From NCBI GenBank assembly GCA_023053685.1, contig JALIGW010000001.1:47907859-47971858 (forward strand): 64,000 nucleotides of DNA. Reading direction: 5' to 3'. The stretch is from Diadophis punctatus similis (Eukaryota > Chordata > Lepidosauria > Squamata > Dipsadidae). Both the position numbers and the translations under genes were made by a program. Of this stretch, positions 45,850-57,530 are shown in pieces. Numbering within the stretch: the first letter of the stretch is position 1; every line of letters begins with the position of its first letter. Below the pieces are notes generated by a model that searched no databases, had not been told where the DNA came from, and saw nothing but the letters and a program-made list of their open reading frames with translations.

Positions 45850-46066
45850 TTAGCCTTTTCTCTGCCCTTCCTGTGTTTCCTGATATCTAACAAACAGTGA
45901 TTCTTTCACCTCTGAGACATTGTTCAGCCACTGAAGTCTGAAAGCAGTGAAGGGGCAGACAAGCTGACATATTCTTTTCTCTTCCTCTGTGAGCCAGCTT
46001 CTGAAGAGCTTTTGGTTCCTTTGTGCTAAATCGATTTCAATTGAGGGCATTAAAATCTTGATGAGC
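45850..46066 (-). CDS. Candidate coding exon on the minus strand, product unknown
   Basis: On the minus strand a strong acceptor, CTTCTTTTTATTTGACAG, is followed by an open frame of 71 codons to TAA (45852-45850). It reads L-I-K-I-L-M-P-S-I-E-I-D-L-A-Q and continues with S-W-L-T-E-E-E-K-R-I-C-Q-L-V-C-P-F, then L-Q-W-L-N-N-V-S-E-V-K-E-S. Only this one of the three frames is open from the acceptor. A donor-like GAG|GTGAAA at 45910/45909 would end it in phase 0, matching the phase of the candidate exon at 30408-30163. It is in non-repetitive sequence and looks protein-like. I do not recognise it; a chance frame remains possible. Confidence 0.35.
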
Positions 46067-46245
46067 CTGTCAAATAAAAAGAAGCTATTTTTAAAAGATA
46101 ATTTTAATACTTTGAGTATGGTTCCTCAAATTATTTTACATGCTCTCCCCTCCTCTACAGATTAGATCAAATTTAATACATGAATTATTCCTGAAGTATA
46201 GTGTCTGGGAAATTCGCCTATCAATAAAATAGGCAAATTTTATAG

Positions 46246-46435
46246 CTCAAGGTTGTAGCTCAAGGTTGAAATGAGGGGTCCTTGGTGCTCTTTGAGTTTG
46301 GTTGTTTTCTTGCAGATGTTTAATTCCCAAACTAGGTTTAACACCATCAATGCTGGTGATGTTACCTAGTTTGGGTAATGAAACATCTGCAAGAAAGCAA
46401 TAAACTTCAGAGAGCACTAAGGACCTCTAAAATTT
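46246..46435. repeat. Short foldback copy of the dispersed repeat
   Basis: The left arm (GTCCTTGGTGCTCTTTGAG, TTTCTTGCAGATGTTTAAT) and right arm (GTAATGAAACATCTGCAAG, AGAGAGCACTAAGGACC) are inverse. The two arms almost touch; the middle present in 33478-33830 is absent. Confidence 0.7.
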
Positions 46436-47254
46436 GTCTATATTTTGGAACTGTCCATGGTGCTAAGATAACCTAGTCATAGGAATTCATTCCTGCAATT
46501 AAAAAAAATGCTTTTGAAATCTACCCTTGAAAGCCAGAAGTTACTTATTTAAATCAGAGAATGTGTTATAAGAACTGGGTGTTTTCAAACTGGGTTTTAC
46601 ATCAGTAGGAAAAGAATGCAGCTTCCACTGCTGTTAGAATAATCCATAGTCTATCTTCTATTAGTTACTTTAGTAATGAATTTTCCCCTGTGTCTTATAG
46701 AATTAAATGAACTTTTCCCTCCTCCACTCCTTATATGTTATATTTTTTAATAGTTGTAAATCTGAAAAAGGACCCAAGTTATTGCTAATTTTGCCAACCT
46801 CACTTGGAGAATTTTTGACTAAAGAACAAGATAAAAGTGTATACATGCATCCATAGATAAATAAATTCGGTGTTGGAAAGGTACTTTGCAGAAATAATGA
46901 TTTTATTGGGAGGGTGAAGGAAAATCTACTATGCAGTCTTTTAATTCTACAGGAACATTGATTGCCCAGAAAAGAAATGGTAGGCGTAGATGATCTTCAC
47001 ATTTAAAATCAATTCATGGCACTCCCCCTTTTCTATTTCTGCAATTAAGTAATGCGAACTTCAGTACACAGAAAAAGAAAAAAAAAGAATGCAAGGAGGG
47101 ATGTGCTCAGAAAAATTTATGAAACTCTTATTTTCTGAAATGTCTGAAAATGACATAAGATTAAAAATATTTTATCCATAACTCATTCTTTCTCTCCTCT
47201 CTCTTTCATTCCACCCCCCCCGTCCCATACTTTGGCTTATAAATAGATATAAAT

Positions 47255-47597
47255 AGACTGGCGGGGCCTAGGGGGAGGGCTTTCTTGGTAGGGGCCCCTG
47301 CTCTTCTGGAACCAACTGCCCCCAGGGATCCGAATTATCCCCACCCTGCTGGCCACCCTGCTGGCCCTGCTAGCCTTCCGAAAAGCCATTAAGACATGGC
47401 TCTTCCTGCAGGCGGGGTGAGTTTGAGATGACTTTATATCTGATGTCTCCCCCATGTATGTATGTTGTTTATATGTTTTTTAAACTGTTTTTTAAAAATT
47501 GCTTTTTTAATGATTTATTTGGAGTTTTCATAAAATGTTGTACGCCGCCCTGAGTCCTGAGGGAGTAGGGTGGCATAGAAAAACTGCCAAATAAATA
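47255..47597 (+). pseudogene. CR1/L2-clade LINE 3' end
   Basis: 47285-47410 translates with L-E-P-T-A-P-R-D-P-N-like remnants and A-F-R-K-A-I-K-T-W-L-F-L-Q, the C-terminal motif of these LINE proteins. The 3' end is TTGTACGCCGCCCTGAGTCC, then GAGGGAGTAGGGTGGCATAG, leading directly into an AAAT array. The large 5' part is absent. Confidence 0.7.
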
Positions 47598-47606
47598 AAT
47601 AAATAA

Positions 47607-47685
<79 letters not shown>

Positions 47686-47688
47686 ATA
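47588..47688. repeat. (AAAT)n microsatellite at LINE tail
   Basis: About 25 AAAT units immediately after the LINE 3' end, consistent with growth from the element tail. Confidence 0.95.
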
Positions 47689-49414
47689 TCCCTTTCTCAG
47701 AATAAATAGAAAAGGGTCCTTTGGGTGAAAAGAAAAGGAGAAATTGGAAAGGGTTTCAGAAATCATTCAGTGGTAGGAATCTTTAGTTCTTTGTGACAGT
47801 GAAGATGATACCCCAAACACAATATAGCCAGTTGGTCGGTCGGTCGGTCAAAAAAACTAGTGCAGAAAAAAAGTTCGGGCCTCCTTGCTTTACTATGCTC
47901 AGTCCTTCCTGAATTTCCACAAATGTTTTTCACATTTCTTAGGCATCCTGTCACAAAGGATTTTAATGTTTGCAAGTTCCACAAGAGGTAGAAGCCAAAT
48001 TCTACTTACCGCTCATAGTGAACGTTTTGCCAAATTCTACCCTGTAGGACAAAACTGTTCTTTTATCACATATTATTCTGCCCTGAAAGATGGAAGGAAA
48101 GGTTCACGCTTTCTGATAGGAAAGGTTTATTTATTGTAAGAAAATAATACCAATATAGACAGATCCCTCATATCTGTTCAAACGCCCCTCTGGATGGAAA
48201 TATTGACTGTTGATGCTTAAGTTGTTTCTATTACTTCTTAACATCAGAAAACACAGGAACTCCTCCAAAGTTTAATTGTGTTTGTCTCTGGCTTTGTTTT
48301 CATTATTGATTTATTTTTATACACATTTCTCTTTGAGCTGTCCTTTCAGGCTCTTGAGCCAATTTGCTGCGAAGGAACTTTGCTTGATCCCAGTCTACAT
48401 TGTTTTTTTCCAAGGCTTTTAAACCCTTTTTCTTCCTTCATCTCAAGGTCAACCCTGATCTCCACAACTATTATTTTCAAGTCTCCTGCGGTGTCTCTTC
48501 CCTCAGCTGCTCTTGCTTCCTCAGGTTTTCTTCCCTTCAAACCGAAGCGGATTTAGGCATTTAAAACTGAAATTAAGACAAAGTGGGCTTTCTATATACA
48601 AGTATATATTCAGCTCAGTCTGTAATCATACCAGATAATTACTTTCTCATGTGGTTGTTCTACATACTGTAGTTCCACCTGTTTAACATGACTGAATTAG
48701 GTAAAAAGCACACATGTCTAGGTTTTCCTTCTACAGAAATCCTGAATTGATGATACCAGTAGTATTAGCCCAAATGTATGCATATTGATTGCTACATTAT
48801 GAACCTATGAATTGAGGAGTTTTTGGTGATTACTAGCTTCAGTTTCCTCTTAAAGGATTACCTTTGCAAAAAGATGAGGAAAGGCAGCTTATTGGCTTAA
48901 ATTCTTTAAAAGATTGTAACAATAAGCTAGAAGAAAAACTATGTACATCAGCCATCTCCCATTCCTCCTGATTCTTAGCCATGCTGATTTGTGATCATGA
49001 AATCCAGGGACATCTGAAAAGCAGAGCATATTTTGACAACCTTGGTATGAAATTGTTTGCTATGTAAATAAGATTTCCTCTAAAAGATATTCTACCTTCC
49101 CTTTGCCTTCTCTAGTGAATGTGCAGCCTCTTCTCTTCTGACCAAAATTGTTTCAATAAATACATAATGGAGAAAAAGCCCCAGGGGCAGGTTTGAAGTG
49201 ATATAATCAGACATCATGGAGTTGTGTCTGTTTTTATCAAGTAGATCATGAGGTGTAATAAGCATGATATATCCTATATTCTGTTTTGTAAGCTGCCTGG
49301 TAAGGCAGTAACAGTGTCAAACTAAGACTACTCTCAAAACGCTGAGAAAGAAATACTCCTGGTGAAATAAGAACTCTTGGCAAATAACTTCAGGGCATAT
49401 GTGACACCATAGGA

Positions 49415-49922
49415 CAGTGTTTTTCAACATTTTTCATCTCATGTCACATTAACAAGTGCTAAAATTGTCAAGGTACACCATAAGTTTTTAAAGATCTCAT
49501 TAAAAATGAGTCTTATGGTTGTGCTTAACATTAAATAATTAAAAATAAATTTGGGTGGGAAATCTGTGCTTGGTGATGTTTCATGATGTTCTTTGTCCAA
49601 AAATGGATGGTTGACAAGCATATCCTGAAGTCCCTCTCTAGTGTTTGAAGCCACAATATCTTGTTGCTCTTTATTGTGTCATAACTGGAAACCAGCCTCA
49701 CATAGATAAGATGCTGAAAAAAGGAAGAAATGTTTTAATTGCCATTTTTGTGATGACAGAATATTCCTCAGGAGGAAAAATAGAGGCAATCCACTCTTGG
49801 TGATGGCAGAGGTGGGGTTGACTTCTCATCATTTACTTGTGGCTCACAAGTAATGTAGCACATCTCCAGACCTTTTGTGATACACAAATGTGCTGTGGGA
49901 CTACAGTGGTTGAAAACCGATA
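49415..49922. mobile_element. Degraded hAT element, about 508 bp
   Basis: It starts CAGTGTTTTTCAACATTTTT and ends near CTACAGTGGTTGAAAACCG, imperfect inverse sequences. Flanks CCATAGGA (49407-49414) and CCTTAGGA (49923-49930) are an 8-bp TSD with one mismatch. Minus-strand open segments inside (49654-49439) might be transposase debris, but I could not confirm a motif. Confidence 0.7.
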
Positions 49923-50143
49923 CCTTAGGATCTGATACATTATTTCCACTGAATGTATGCTAATTTTTCCTTCTGTTTAATTTTCTAATTTTTAATATTT
50001 TTTAAGGAATTGGAATAATCAAAAAGATCAACAACCAAAATTAGATTTATTTTTTTTTAATGGAAGACAGTAGAACCTGAAAAACCTGCCTGAGTTTTTC
50101 AAAACCCAGGCAGGTCTGAGTAAAGACATTACATACTGTAAGT

Positions 50144-50278
50144 CAGCGGTCCTCAAACTTGGCAACTTTTAGACTTGTGGACTTCAACTTCCAGAATTCT
50201 CCATCCAGCATAGCTGGCTGGAGAATTCTGGGAGTTAAAGTCCACAAGTCTTAAAGTTGCCAAGTTTGAAGATCTCTG
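50144..50278. mobile_element. Palindromic hAT-type MITE (copy 2 of 5)
   Basis: Starts CAGCGGTCCTCAAACTTGG, ends CCAAGTTTGAAGATCTCTG, with long inverse arms (AGACTTGTGGACTTCAACTT / TTAAAGTCCACAAGTCT). Flanks CTGTAAGT and CTGTAGGT form an 8-bp TSD with one mismatch. Confidence 0.9.
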
Positions 50279-50335
50279 CTGTAGGTCTTTTGATTCTCTA
50301 CCCAGCTTTAGATCAGTAGCATAAATTAATATCTA

Positions 50336-51208
50336 CTGTATTTTTCGGAGTATAAGATGCACTGGAGTATAAGACGCACCTTAGTTTTGGGGGAAGAAAA
50401 CAAGGGGGAAAAATTCTGCCTCCCAGCAATTTGCCAAACAGCAAACAGCACAGATGATGTACACTGTTTGCTGTGTATTTCTGTGCATGTGTGCCTGACC
50501 CATAGAAATAGCAAAGAATTGGAGAAATGTACATTATGGCAGTATATTAATGCCACAAAGTTTTCTTAAATGTAATCACACTAACTCCTCCCAATAAATA
50601 GATCAAACATGACTAAGTCAGGGTTTAACCCAGCTGCCTTTTCTTAATACTAAACAGGACATTGTTACATTTCAGACAATACTTGTACAGAAGCTGTTAA
50701 AATTGATGTGGCTTTCTGGAAGTATTCTCTGCTATTTAAAAGAAGATACAACAGCACTGGGCCTCTTCAGATCAAGCATGTATTTTAAAAGCTTCTTCAT
50801 TTTGTTAAGTTGTCTAGAACAATAGTAAAGCAGTCTTTAAAAAATAAGTCTAATCATTTGAACATTTTACAGCCATTTATAGTTATTGACTTATCTCCTT
50901 GCATCCAGCAACTTATTAGCACAAGAAAATAAAATTCTGCCTCCCCCTGCCAGCAATTTGCCTCCTTGCAGCTTTAGTTTCACTTTCATTGTGACTGCAG
51001 CTCTCAGCTGAGAATCGGGAGGCTGATAATTGCTTGTGCTAATCAGGCTCTGCCCTGTTTGCTGCAAGGAGATAAATTGCTGGGAGGCAGAGGCCAAAGG
51101 GTGGGGGTGGCTGGGTGGGTGGGTCTACATTCGGTGTATTAGACGCACCCAAGTTTTCACTCTCTATTGGGGGGTAAAAAGGTGCGTCTTATACTCTGAA
51201 AAATACGG
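50336..51208. mobile_element. TA-flanked DNA transposon, 873 bp (copy 1)
   Basis: Inverted ends CTGTATTTTTCGGAGTATAA and TTATACTCTGAAAAATACGG are bordered by TA on both sides (50334-50335, 51209-51210), the target of Tc1/mariner-type elements. The sub-terminal GACGCACCTTAGTTTT block recurs inversely near 51148-51190. The interior is shared with 60868-61923 and has no transposase frame. Superfamily not certain. Confidence 0.85.
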
Positions 51209-51521
51209 TATTTATTTTTTAAAAGTGTGATTTCAAACTCATTTTTCAGCCTGTTTCAGTGGTTACATCTTCATGTCTCACTAAGCGAATTTTAAAAGTA
51301 GGAAAATATATAGTGAGTCTTACGGTTTTAATACTTTCTCCATTCATTTTCCTATCTTGCTAGAAGAAACAATTCAGTAATATTTTTCCTTTGGTTAATT
51401 ATAGTTTTCATTTTATATGAACCAAGAAACTTATTAATGTTAACTGGGTGACCAGTTAGAATGCATTTTCATTATCGTAATTTTATCATGATTTCAAACC
51501 TGTGTCTTATAAAAATTAGAA

Positions 51522-51766
51522 GAGCCGAGGTGGCGCAGTGGTTAAAGTGCATCCCTGCAGGCTACTTCAGCTGACTGCTAGTTCAGCAGTTCAGCTGTTC
51601 AAATCTCACTGGCTCAAGGTTGACTCAACCTTCCATCTTCTGAGGTCGGTAAAAATGAGGACCCAGATTGTTGGGGGCAATATGCTGAACTCTGTAAACC
51701 GCTTAGAGAGGGCTGTAAAGCACTATGAAGCGGTATATAAGTCTTAAGTGCTATTGCTATTGCTAT
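51522..51766 (+). mobile_element. tRNA-derived squamate SINE next to the 36-nt HHAT exon
   Basis: Full-length type: GAGCCGAGGTGGCGCAGTGG at the head, GTTCAAATCTCACTGGCTC as B box, and tail GTGCTATTGCTATTGCTA. It is the best-preserved copy in the window (CAGTGGTTAAAGTG intact). It ends about 57 bases before the acceptor of the exon at 51824. Confidence 0.9.
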
Positions 51767-51823
51767 TATAATATTTTTTCTTTCTTTCTCCTCCCCTTCC
51801 TTTCCCTTTTCTTTCTTCCACAG

Positions 51824-51859
51824 AAGTTTTGATGTTGGATTACATAGGTTCCTTATCAG
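51824..51859 (+). CDS. HHAT: HHAT 36-nt exon carrying the active-site Asp (human ~336-348)
   Basis: The exon is AAGTTTTGATG... between an ideal pyrimidine-rich acceptor (CTTTTCTTTCTTCCACAG) and a consensus donor (CAG|GTAAGT). Joined to the two bases left at 26022 it reads R-S-F-D-V-G-L-H-R-F-L-I-R, with the last arginine split in phase 2. Human has Y-F-D-V-G-L-H-N-F-L-I-R at this place. The aspartate corresponds to Asp339, reported as important for catalysis together with His379. The length is a multiple of three, so skipping would keep the frame but delete this motif. It is too short to appear as an open frame of its own; identity rests on motif, phase and splice sites. Confidence 0.93.
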
Positions 51860-52404
51860 GTAAGTCAAAATGTTTTGTTATATCACTTCTGATTAAGGCC
51901 TACAGTCTAATGAGTTATTTCTTTTTTTATCATACTCTGCTAAAGTTATGGAGGGATTTCCTATTTAACAAATAGGATGAATTAAAACCCAAGATTTTAT
52001 GAGCAGACCTGTGCACCCTCCAACCTCAAAAATGGTTCTAGTGGTATGGAGAATGCTCTGAGTAAACTTTCAAAGTTCTTGACATTGACTTTTTCCTGGC
52101 CCCCAGTTCTGCTAATGGAAGAGTTTGTTCAGCAGAAACATTTCACCCTCTGTGTCAAAAAACAAAACAAAACGCATGTAAAATGATTTAGTAGTAGAAC
52201 TAGAAAACAGGACCTGAATGCAAATTGTTTAGCATTTTCTACTAGACAGCAAATTGATTTATAGGCTCTACAATACAATTCTGAGACCATGATTTATTTA
52301 TTTAAACTTTATTTGATGCTAAGTACACTATTTCATTGGCAGACTGATAGAATAAATATAGAAATGTAGATATTCTCAAAATAAATATAACTTCTCACAG
52401 AAAC

Positions 52405-52741
52405 AAGAACAGTTTTTCCCAAATGCCATCACTCTGCTAACCAAATAATTCCCTCACCACTGTCTAACCACAGCATTACTATTACTATTAGTCTTCTCAT
52501 TGTTCCTATCACTCATCTCCTCCCACTTATAACTTGTTGCTTGTATCCTTATGATTTATATCAATATTGATTGTTTCCTGATTGCTTATTTATACCCTAT
52601 GACAATCATTAAGTGTTGTACCTCATGATTCTTGACAAATGTATCTTTTCTTTTATGTACACTGAGAGCATATGCACCAAAGACAAATTCCTTGTGTGTC
52701 CAATCACACTTGGCCAATAAAGAATTATATTCTATTCTAAA
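52405..52741 (+). pseudogene. CR1-type LINE 3' end, snake type
   Basis: The first part translates Q-E-Q-F-F-P-N-A-I-T-L-L, the C-terminal end of the LINE protein. The 3' untranslated part contains ATGTACACTGAGAGCATATG, CAAATTCCTTGTGTGTCC and ends ACTTGGCCAATAAAGAATT, ATATTCTATTCTA plus an A-run. This tail, seeding ATTCT-type repeats, is characteristic of the abundant CR1 LINEs of snakes (established knowledge), and it is the main reason I favour a snake. Confidence 0.75.
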
Positions 52742-52744
52742 AAA

Positions 52745-52952
52745 AAAAAAGAATATATGTATCTCAGGATTGAACTATAGAGTCCTTGGTGCTCTCTGAG
52801 CTTGCTTTCTTGCAGACATTTCATTACCCAACTAGGTAACATCATCAATGTATTATGATGTTAACAGTCCATGAGACATTTCATTTGTGTAATGAAATGT
52901 CTGCAAGCAGACAACCAAGCTCAGAGTTCACCAAGGACTGTATAGTATATGG
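52745..52952. repeat. Foldback copy of the dispersed repeat
   Basis: The left arm has GTCCTTGGTGCTCTCTGAGC, TTTCTTGCAGACATTTCATT and ACCCAACTAGGTAACATCAT. The right arm has GTAATGAAATGTCTGCAAGC and AAGCTCAGAGTTCACCAAGG. Arms are inverse around about 45 bp. It directly abuts the LINE tail at 52741. Confidence 0.75.
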
Positions 52953-55396
52953 TAATTTCTCAGTTTTCTAGAAGATGGGACAAAAAGAAGAATTAGCAAT
53001 TATGGCCAAATTAGATTTTTTAGTTCATTTAATATTTATTAGTCAAGAAGTAAAATAAATATGACATGAAAACATCAGCACGCAACTGGATAACAGTAAA
53101 AAACTGGATACATTTTTAATGATATACATAGAAATATTAATATGCTAAATAAGAAGATAGCAGGTACCTGAGAGAATCCCTGATATTTTGCTGTTTCATT
53201 AAACTGCGGTATGGAAAGGCATTTTGCTAATGAGAAGAGAGATTGGTGATTTGCAATCTTCCTTCTGTTCGCATTATTATCATTATACCTTCATGATAAT
53301 GGGATTTGTGGGAATAGTTTCATCAGGAAAGAAGACACTTCATTGTTCTGATGTGTAAGAGGTTGGCATGACTGCAAAGTTGTTTTTCCCCCACCAGAGA
53401 TTCATATGCAAATATGCTTTAAAAAAATCCCTGAAACAAGTTCTTAAATCTGTAAAGTTGTTTGCTCACCTATTGCTTTTTGTAAGCACTATTTCTGTTG
53501 TTTGAGGGGGGGGGAGTAGAAAAAAAGTGGCAGGTTATGTTTTTCTTTTGCACTTTCTTCATCTGGAAAATGATATTATACTTTATATGCTTTATGATAA
53601 GACTGTAAGATAAAGCACCTGTTTCGTCAGACTTTATATTTCTTAAATATAGTTCACATTTACATGTTTATAATTTAGAGGATATAGTGTATATTTTGCT
53701 ATGATGTAACAGCCAATGATTGAGTGTGTTACTGTTAATTATTACAACAGTTTATATCAGTTCAGCGAATATGGGTGGGATCACAGCTCTTGGGTGCTTT
53801 TATTTGTGGGAAGTGTTGTATAAGTCTGTAAGTTTATGAGAAAATAACCCTGGACATATTTTGGCTTAAGAATAATATAACAGATAGCAGATTGTGACTA
53901 ATCAGAATGATAGTGTCTCTCACTTATAAAAATGGGGCAGTATCTGAATGAAATAAATGTTAAGACTCATGTGGTATCTAGCAAACCTTTGGGCCTATAG
54001 CAATCTGTTTAACAATATTTAGTTCTTATTTTTCCAGTGTTCTGTACAATTGCCTGCATACAGCCCTGGCTTCCTGCTGGCTGTTCACATATCCATGCAG
54101 ATACCTAAACACATTGTCCTAGCCAGCTAATCAGAGAAACTGAGATTAGGAATAAGTTGCATTTTCCATTGGAAAATATTTGCATAGAAGAAAGAAGAGC
54201 TCTTGGACTGGCTTTGGGAGTGATGACTTAACAAAAAACCCTTTACAGTCTATAACCATTCAGCAAGACTCACCTTAAATGCTGGCCCCATATCACGTTT
54301 TTAAAGCTTTTCAGTCCACTTCTAAATAAATATATACGGGATGCTTGTGATAATGGTAGAGGTATATTGTCAGGGAGTGTGAGTGTACTTTTATATGCAG
54401 AAGTCACTGGGTTGGCTGAGAACCTGAATGATATTCATTGAATGCTAGGTTACATGATACAGTGACATGGAACTGAAAACCTGTGTATTAAAGACAAATA
54501 TAATTGTAAGTGATAGGGTAAATGGACTGCATAATTGCAAGTCGCACATAAATGGCAAAAAAAATAGAGCAAGTAGATGAATGTGTACACTCCAATAGAG
54601 TGTTTATATAAAGGAGGAAATGAAATTTTTAAACACTCAATACTGGTAGTAAGACGGGTAACACATGGTCTGTTGGGTAATACGTGGTCTGTTGCAAAGA
54701 ATGATGAAAGAAGATAAGATGGTTGTGTCTAAGAGCCTATTTCTTTCCTTATGGAAGTGTAAGAGTTGTAAGTGTCAGGAGAAATGTAAACAATGTGATG
54801 GAGTGGGAACCGGCTACATATGTATGTGATAAACTATAAGAGATAGGGCACATGGGTGCTGAAAGACCCTTTACTGAATATGAAGGTGAATGAACCAAAG
54901 GAAAGAAATACATTGTGGTGTTTTGTGCATATGAAGAGAATGAATGAGGATCAAAACTCAAAACAAACCATTGAAGAAAGAGCAAATAAGTCAAGAGAAA
55001 GGGAGCTGAAAAGATCCTGAAAAAAGGAAGAAGTGAAATGTTTAACAAACAAGAGGCAGTGTAAAAAACAGTGCACTGGTGTGATGGAAATTGAAATGGT
55101 TTGCCAGGATAGAAAGATACAGCAAAGAGTGTTGCGTGGTGTTGCTAGAAATTAATTTTTATCTATGTTATTTTTTCTTCCTGCATGATTTTAATTTTGT
55201 TGCTTTACTATTTCATATGCTTTTCTGAATTTTGCAGAATATGGTTTATCCAAAATGGAATACATATATTGTAATATGCAAGTACGCATTCATGCAACCA
55301 TTCAGTTGTCTGCCACAATCAATTTCCTCATGCTGACAGCTAACCATCCTTTGCCAGGATGGCAGATAACCACTACTGATTGATAGGCATACCTAC

Positions 55397-55461
55397 CCCC
55401 CTTTCCCTCCCTCCCTCCTTCCCTCCCTCCCTCCCTCCTTCCCTCCCTCCCTCCCTCCCTC
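55397..55461. repeat. (CCCT/CCTT)n low-complexity tract
   Basis: Pyrimidine tetranucleotide repeats of CCCT with CCTT interruptions. Confidence 0.9.
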
Positions 55462-57029
55462 TCTGTGTGTTCAAACTTGCTGTTGGGTTTTTCTCAGCAA
55501 GTTTCTGAAAATCAGTTTATCATAAGTATCTTGCAGTTGATACTTATGTTTGCTGTGTTTTGTTCTTGCACAAATAATGCACACTGACAGTTTCCTGGTA
55601 TGACTGAAGTTCCCAAGGGGTGTAAAAAAACTGATTCCACAAAGTAATTCTGTTTAAAAAATTGAATTATTCATTTTTTAAAACAAAAATCTATCATACT
55701 GTCACATGCAACCTTGTTGTTCCCGGTAAATGTGTTTTAATATTTTAGATGATGATTTCGCATCTGTTCACTAATCTGGGTTATGAATCAGATGTTTGCA
55801 GAATGCAGAGTGAATGAAGCACTGCTATGACACGGGTCTTCCCAAATAATTAATTCCCAATAATATGCACTGTATTCTTACATTTACAATTACTTTAATA
55901 ATGAAGTATGAAATGATGCTTTTTGCCCATTTGTTGCCTGTCATTATATTTGTTTCCCTTTAAATGTCAAAAGGAAAAAAATAGCAGTTTCCTTAACACA
56001 GCGTTGTCTTTGTTATTGAATACGAATATTATACCTGCAGATAAAGGTAGGAGTTAGCCTATAGGAAAAAAAAGGAATAACATGGAAAGTACATTTTTTT
56101 CCTTAGCCATTCAAGCCAGAAGATTCAAAGGGGAGTCTGTTCCAGCCTAGTTACCCTATTTTGACATTCTTTGTGTTTGAGATTGGCATTCCCACTGGGT
56201 CCTGCCTATTCCAGTACTATCCAAAGACTAACAGAATTTGAATAATGAGCCATCTGCTGGGTTGGTAAATGCTCTGAGTCTGATACTGGCAAAGCTGGTG
56301 AAGAAGGAGGTGCTAACCATCAGCAGTGTACACACCTGTCTTGTCAGTAAAAAGACATTGCAATGAGTTCAATATAGTGAAGCATTATGCCCTTTTTGAA
56401 ATATACAAGCCTTGATGGATTAGGCCAAAGACCCAGGGAGTAGAACATTCTGTAGAAAATAGTGACTGAGCAGGCGTGACTGGGGTAGTCCTCTTCCATT
56501 GTGACTCTCCTGGCAAATAGAATTTAATTTTTGCTGCCTTTGTGTATTAAAGCATTCTTCCCTGAATCTGTCTCATCCCATTTTAGTATAACCTGAACCT
56601 TTATACATTTAATGATGAGTGCATTCCACAGTACATGCATGTTATATTATGAAGCACTCTGTTTTATAGGTTCTTAGGTTCCCTATATTTAGCCTTCGGA
56701 AGTAGGAAAATGTTCAAATATTAACACTTTATCCACATATCACATAGCAATTTAAAATACATTGTTACATAAATAAATCTCTTCCTTCTGAATCCCCACC
56801 TCCTTCTTAGGAGAACTGCTGTAACCCTTTAATTATTTTGATTTTCTTACAGCACTTTATATAAGGATTTGCATATTTGCAACTCCACAGTTGAAAATAA
56901 TTCAGTCTCTTGCTACAGTCACTCTGGCAATCACAGTTGGATGATTGTGGTAGCAACTCTCCCTCTCCTTATTCCTGTCCTTTGTTTGTACAGTTAATTT
57001 AAAATTATGGTTTGCTAGCTTAAATTATG

Positions 57030-57062
57030 GAGAGAGAGAGAGAGAGGGAGGGAGGGAGAGAG
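57030..57062. repeat. (GA)n tract
   Basis: GAGA repeats with GGGA interruptions. Confidence 0.85.
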
Positions 57063-57395
57063 AATCAATGAAACTGTGTGAACACAGAAAAAAAAAGTAA
57101 TATTTAAGTGAATGATTTGTTCCTGAACTTTCAAACCATGGCTTTTAGGATTGTATGAATTCAGGATTTCAGATTAGTATTAATATGTACATGGATACCT
57201 CTTACATAGAAACTTTGCTCTTTCTTTATTTTCACTTAGTATCATTTTCTTTTTCCTTTTTTAAAAAAAATCAAATTATGGCTTGCTTTTTTGTTTATAA
57301 TGATAAAAGGTGGTGCAATAGCAGAGGAGATTTTGTAGGTTGAAAGTTAAACGTCTCAAACCTCCTATCTCCAAACCATTTTTGAGTCTGTAGAA

Positions 57396-57530
57396 CAGGG
57401 GTCTCCAAACTTGGCAACTTTAAGACTTGTGGACTTCAACTCCCAGAATTCTCCAGCCAGCTATGCTGGATGGAGAATTCTGGGAGTTGAAGTCCACAGG
57501 TCTTAAAGTTGCCAAGTTTGAAGACCTCTG
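57396..57530. mobile_element. Palindromic hAT-type MITE (copy 3 of 5)
   Basis: CAGGGGTCTCCAAACTTGG at the left, CCAAGTTTGAAGACCTCTG at the right. The two arms are nearly perfect inverse copies meeting at AGCCAGCTATGCTGGATGG. Flanks CTGTAGAA and GTGTAGAA form an 8-bp TSD with one mismatch. Confidence 0.92.

Larger units (their letters stand above)
26023..51823 (+). other. HHAT: HHAT intron, 25801 nt
   Basis: The largest intron in the window. Its repeats and candidate antisense exons are listed separately. Stretches in which I recognise nothing: 26023-26885, 26980-27355, 29085-29500, 29570-30160, 30415-30960, 31840-32385, 33080-33475, 34180-34830, 37660-39585, 41910-42580, 42800-43070, 43990-44440, 45170-45845, 46440-47250, 47700-49400 and 51215-51515. 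An open frame at 26573-26761 and others in these stretches show no recognisable protein. Confidence 0.85.
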
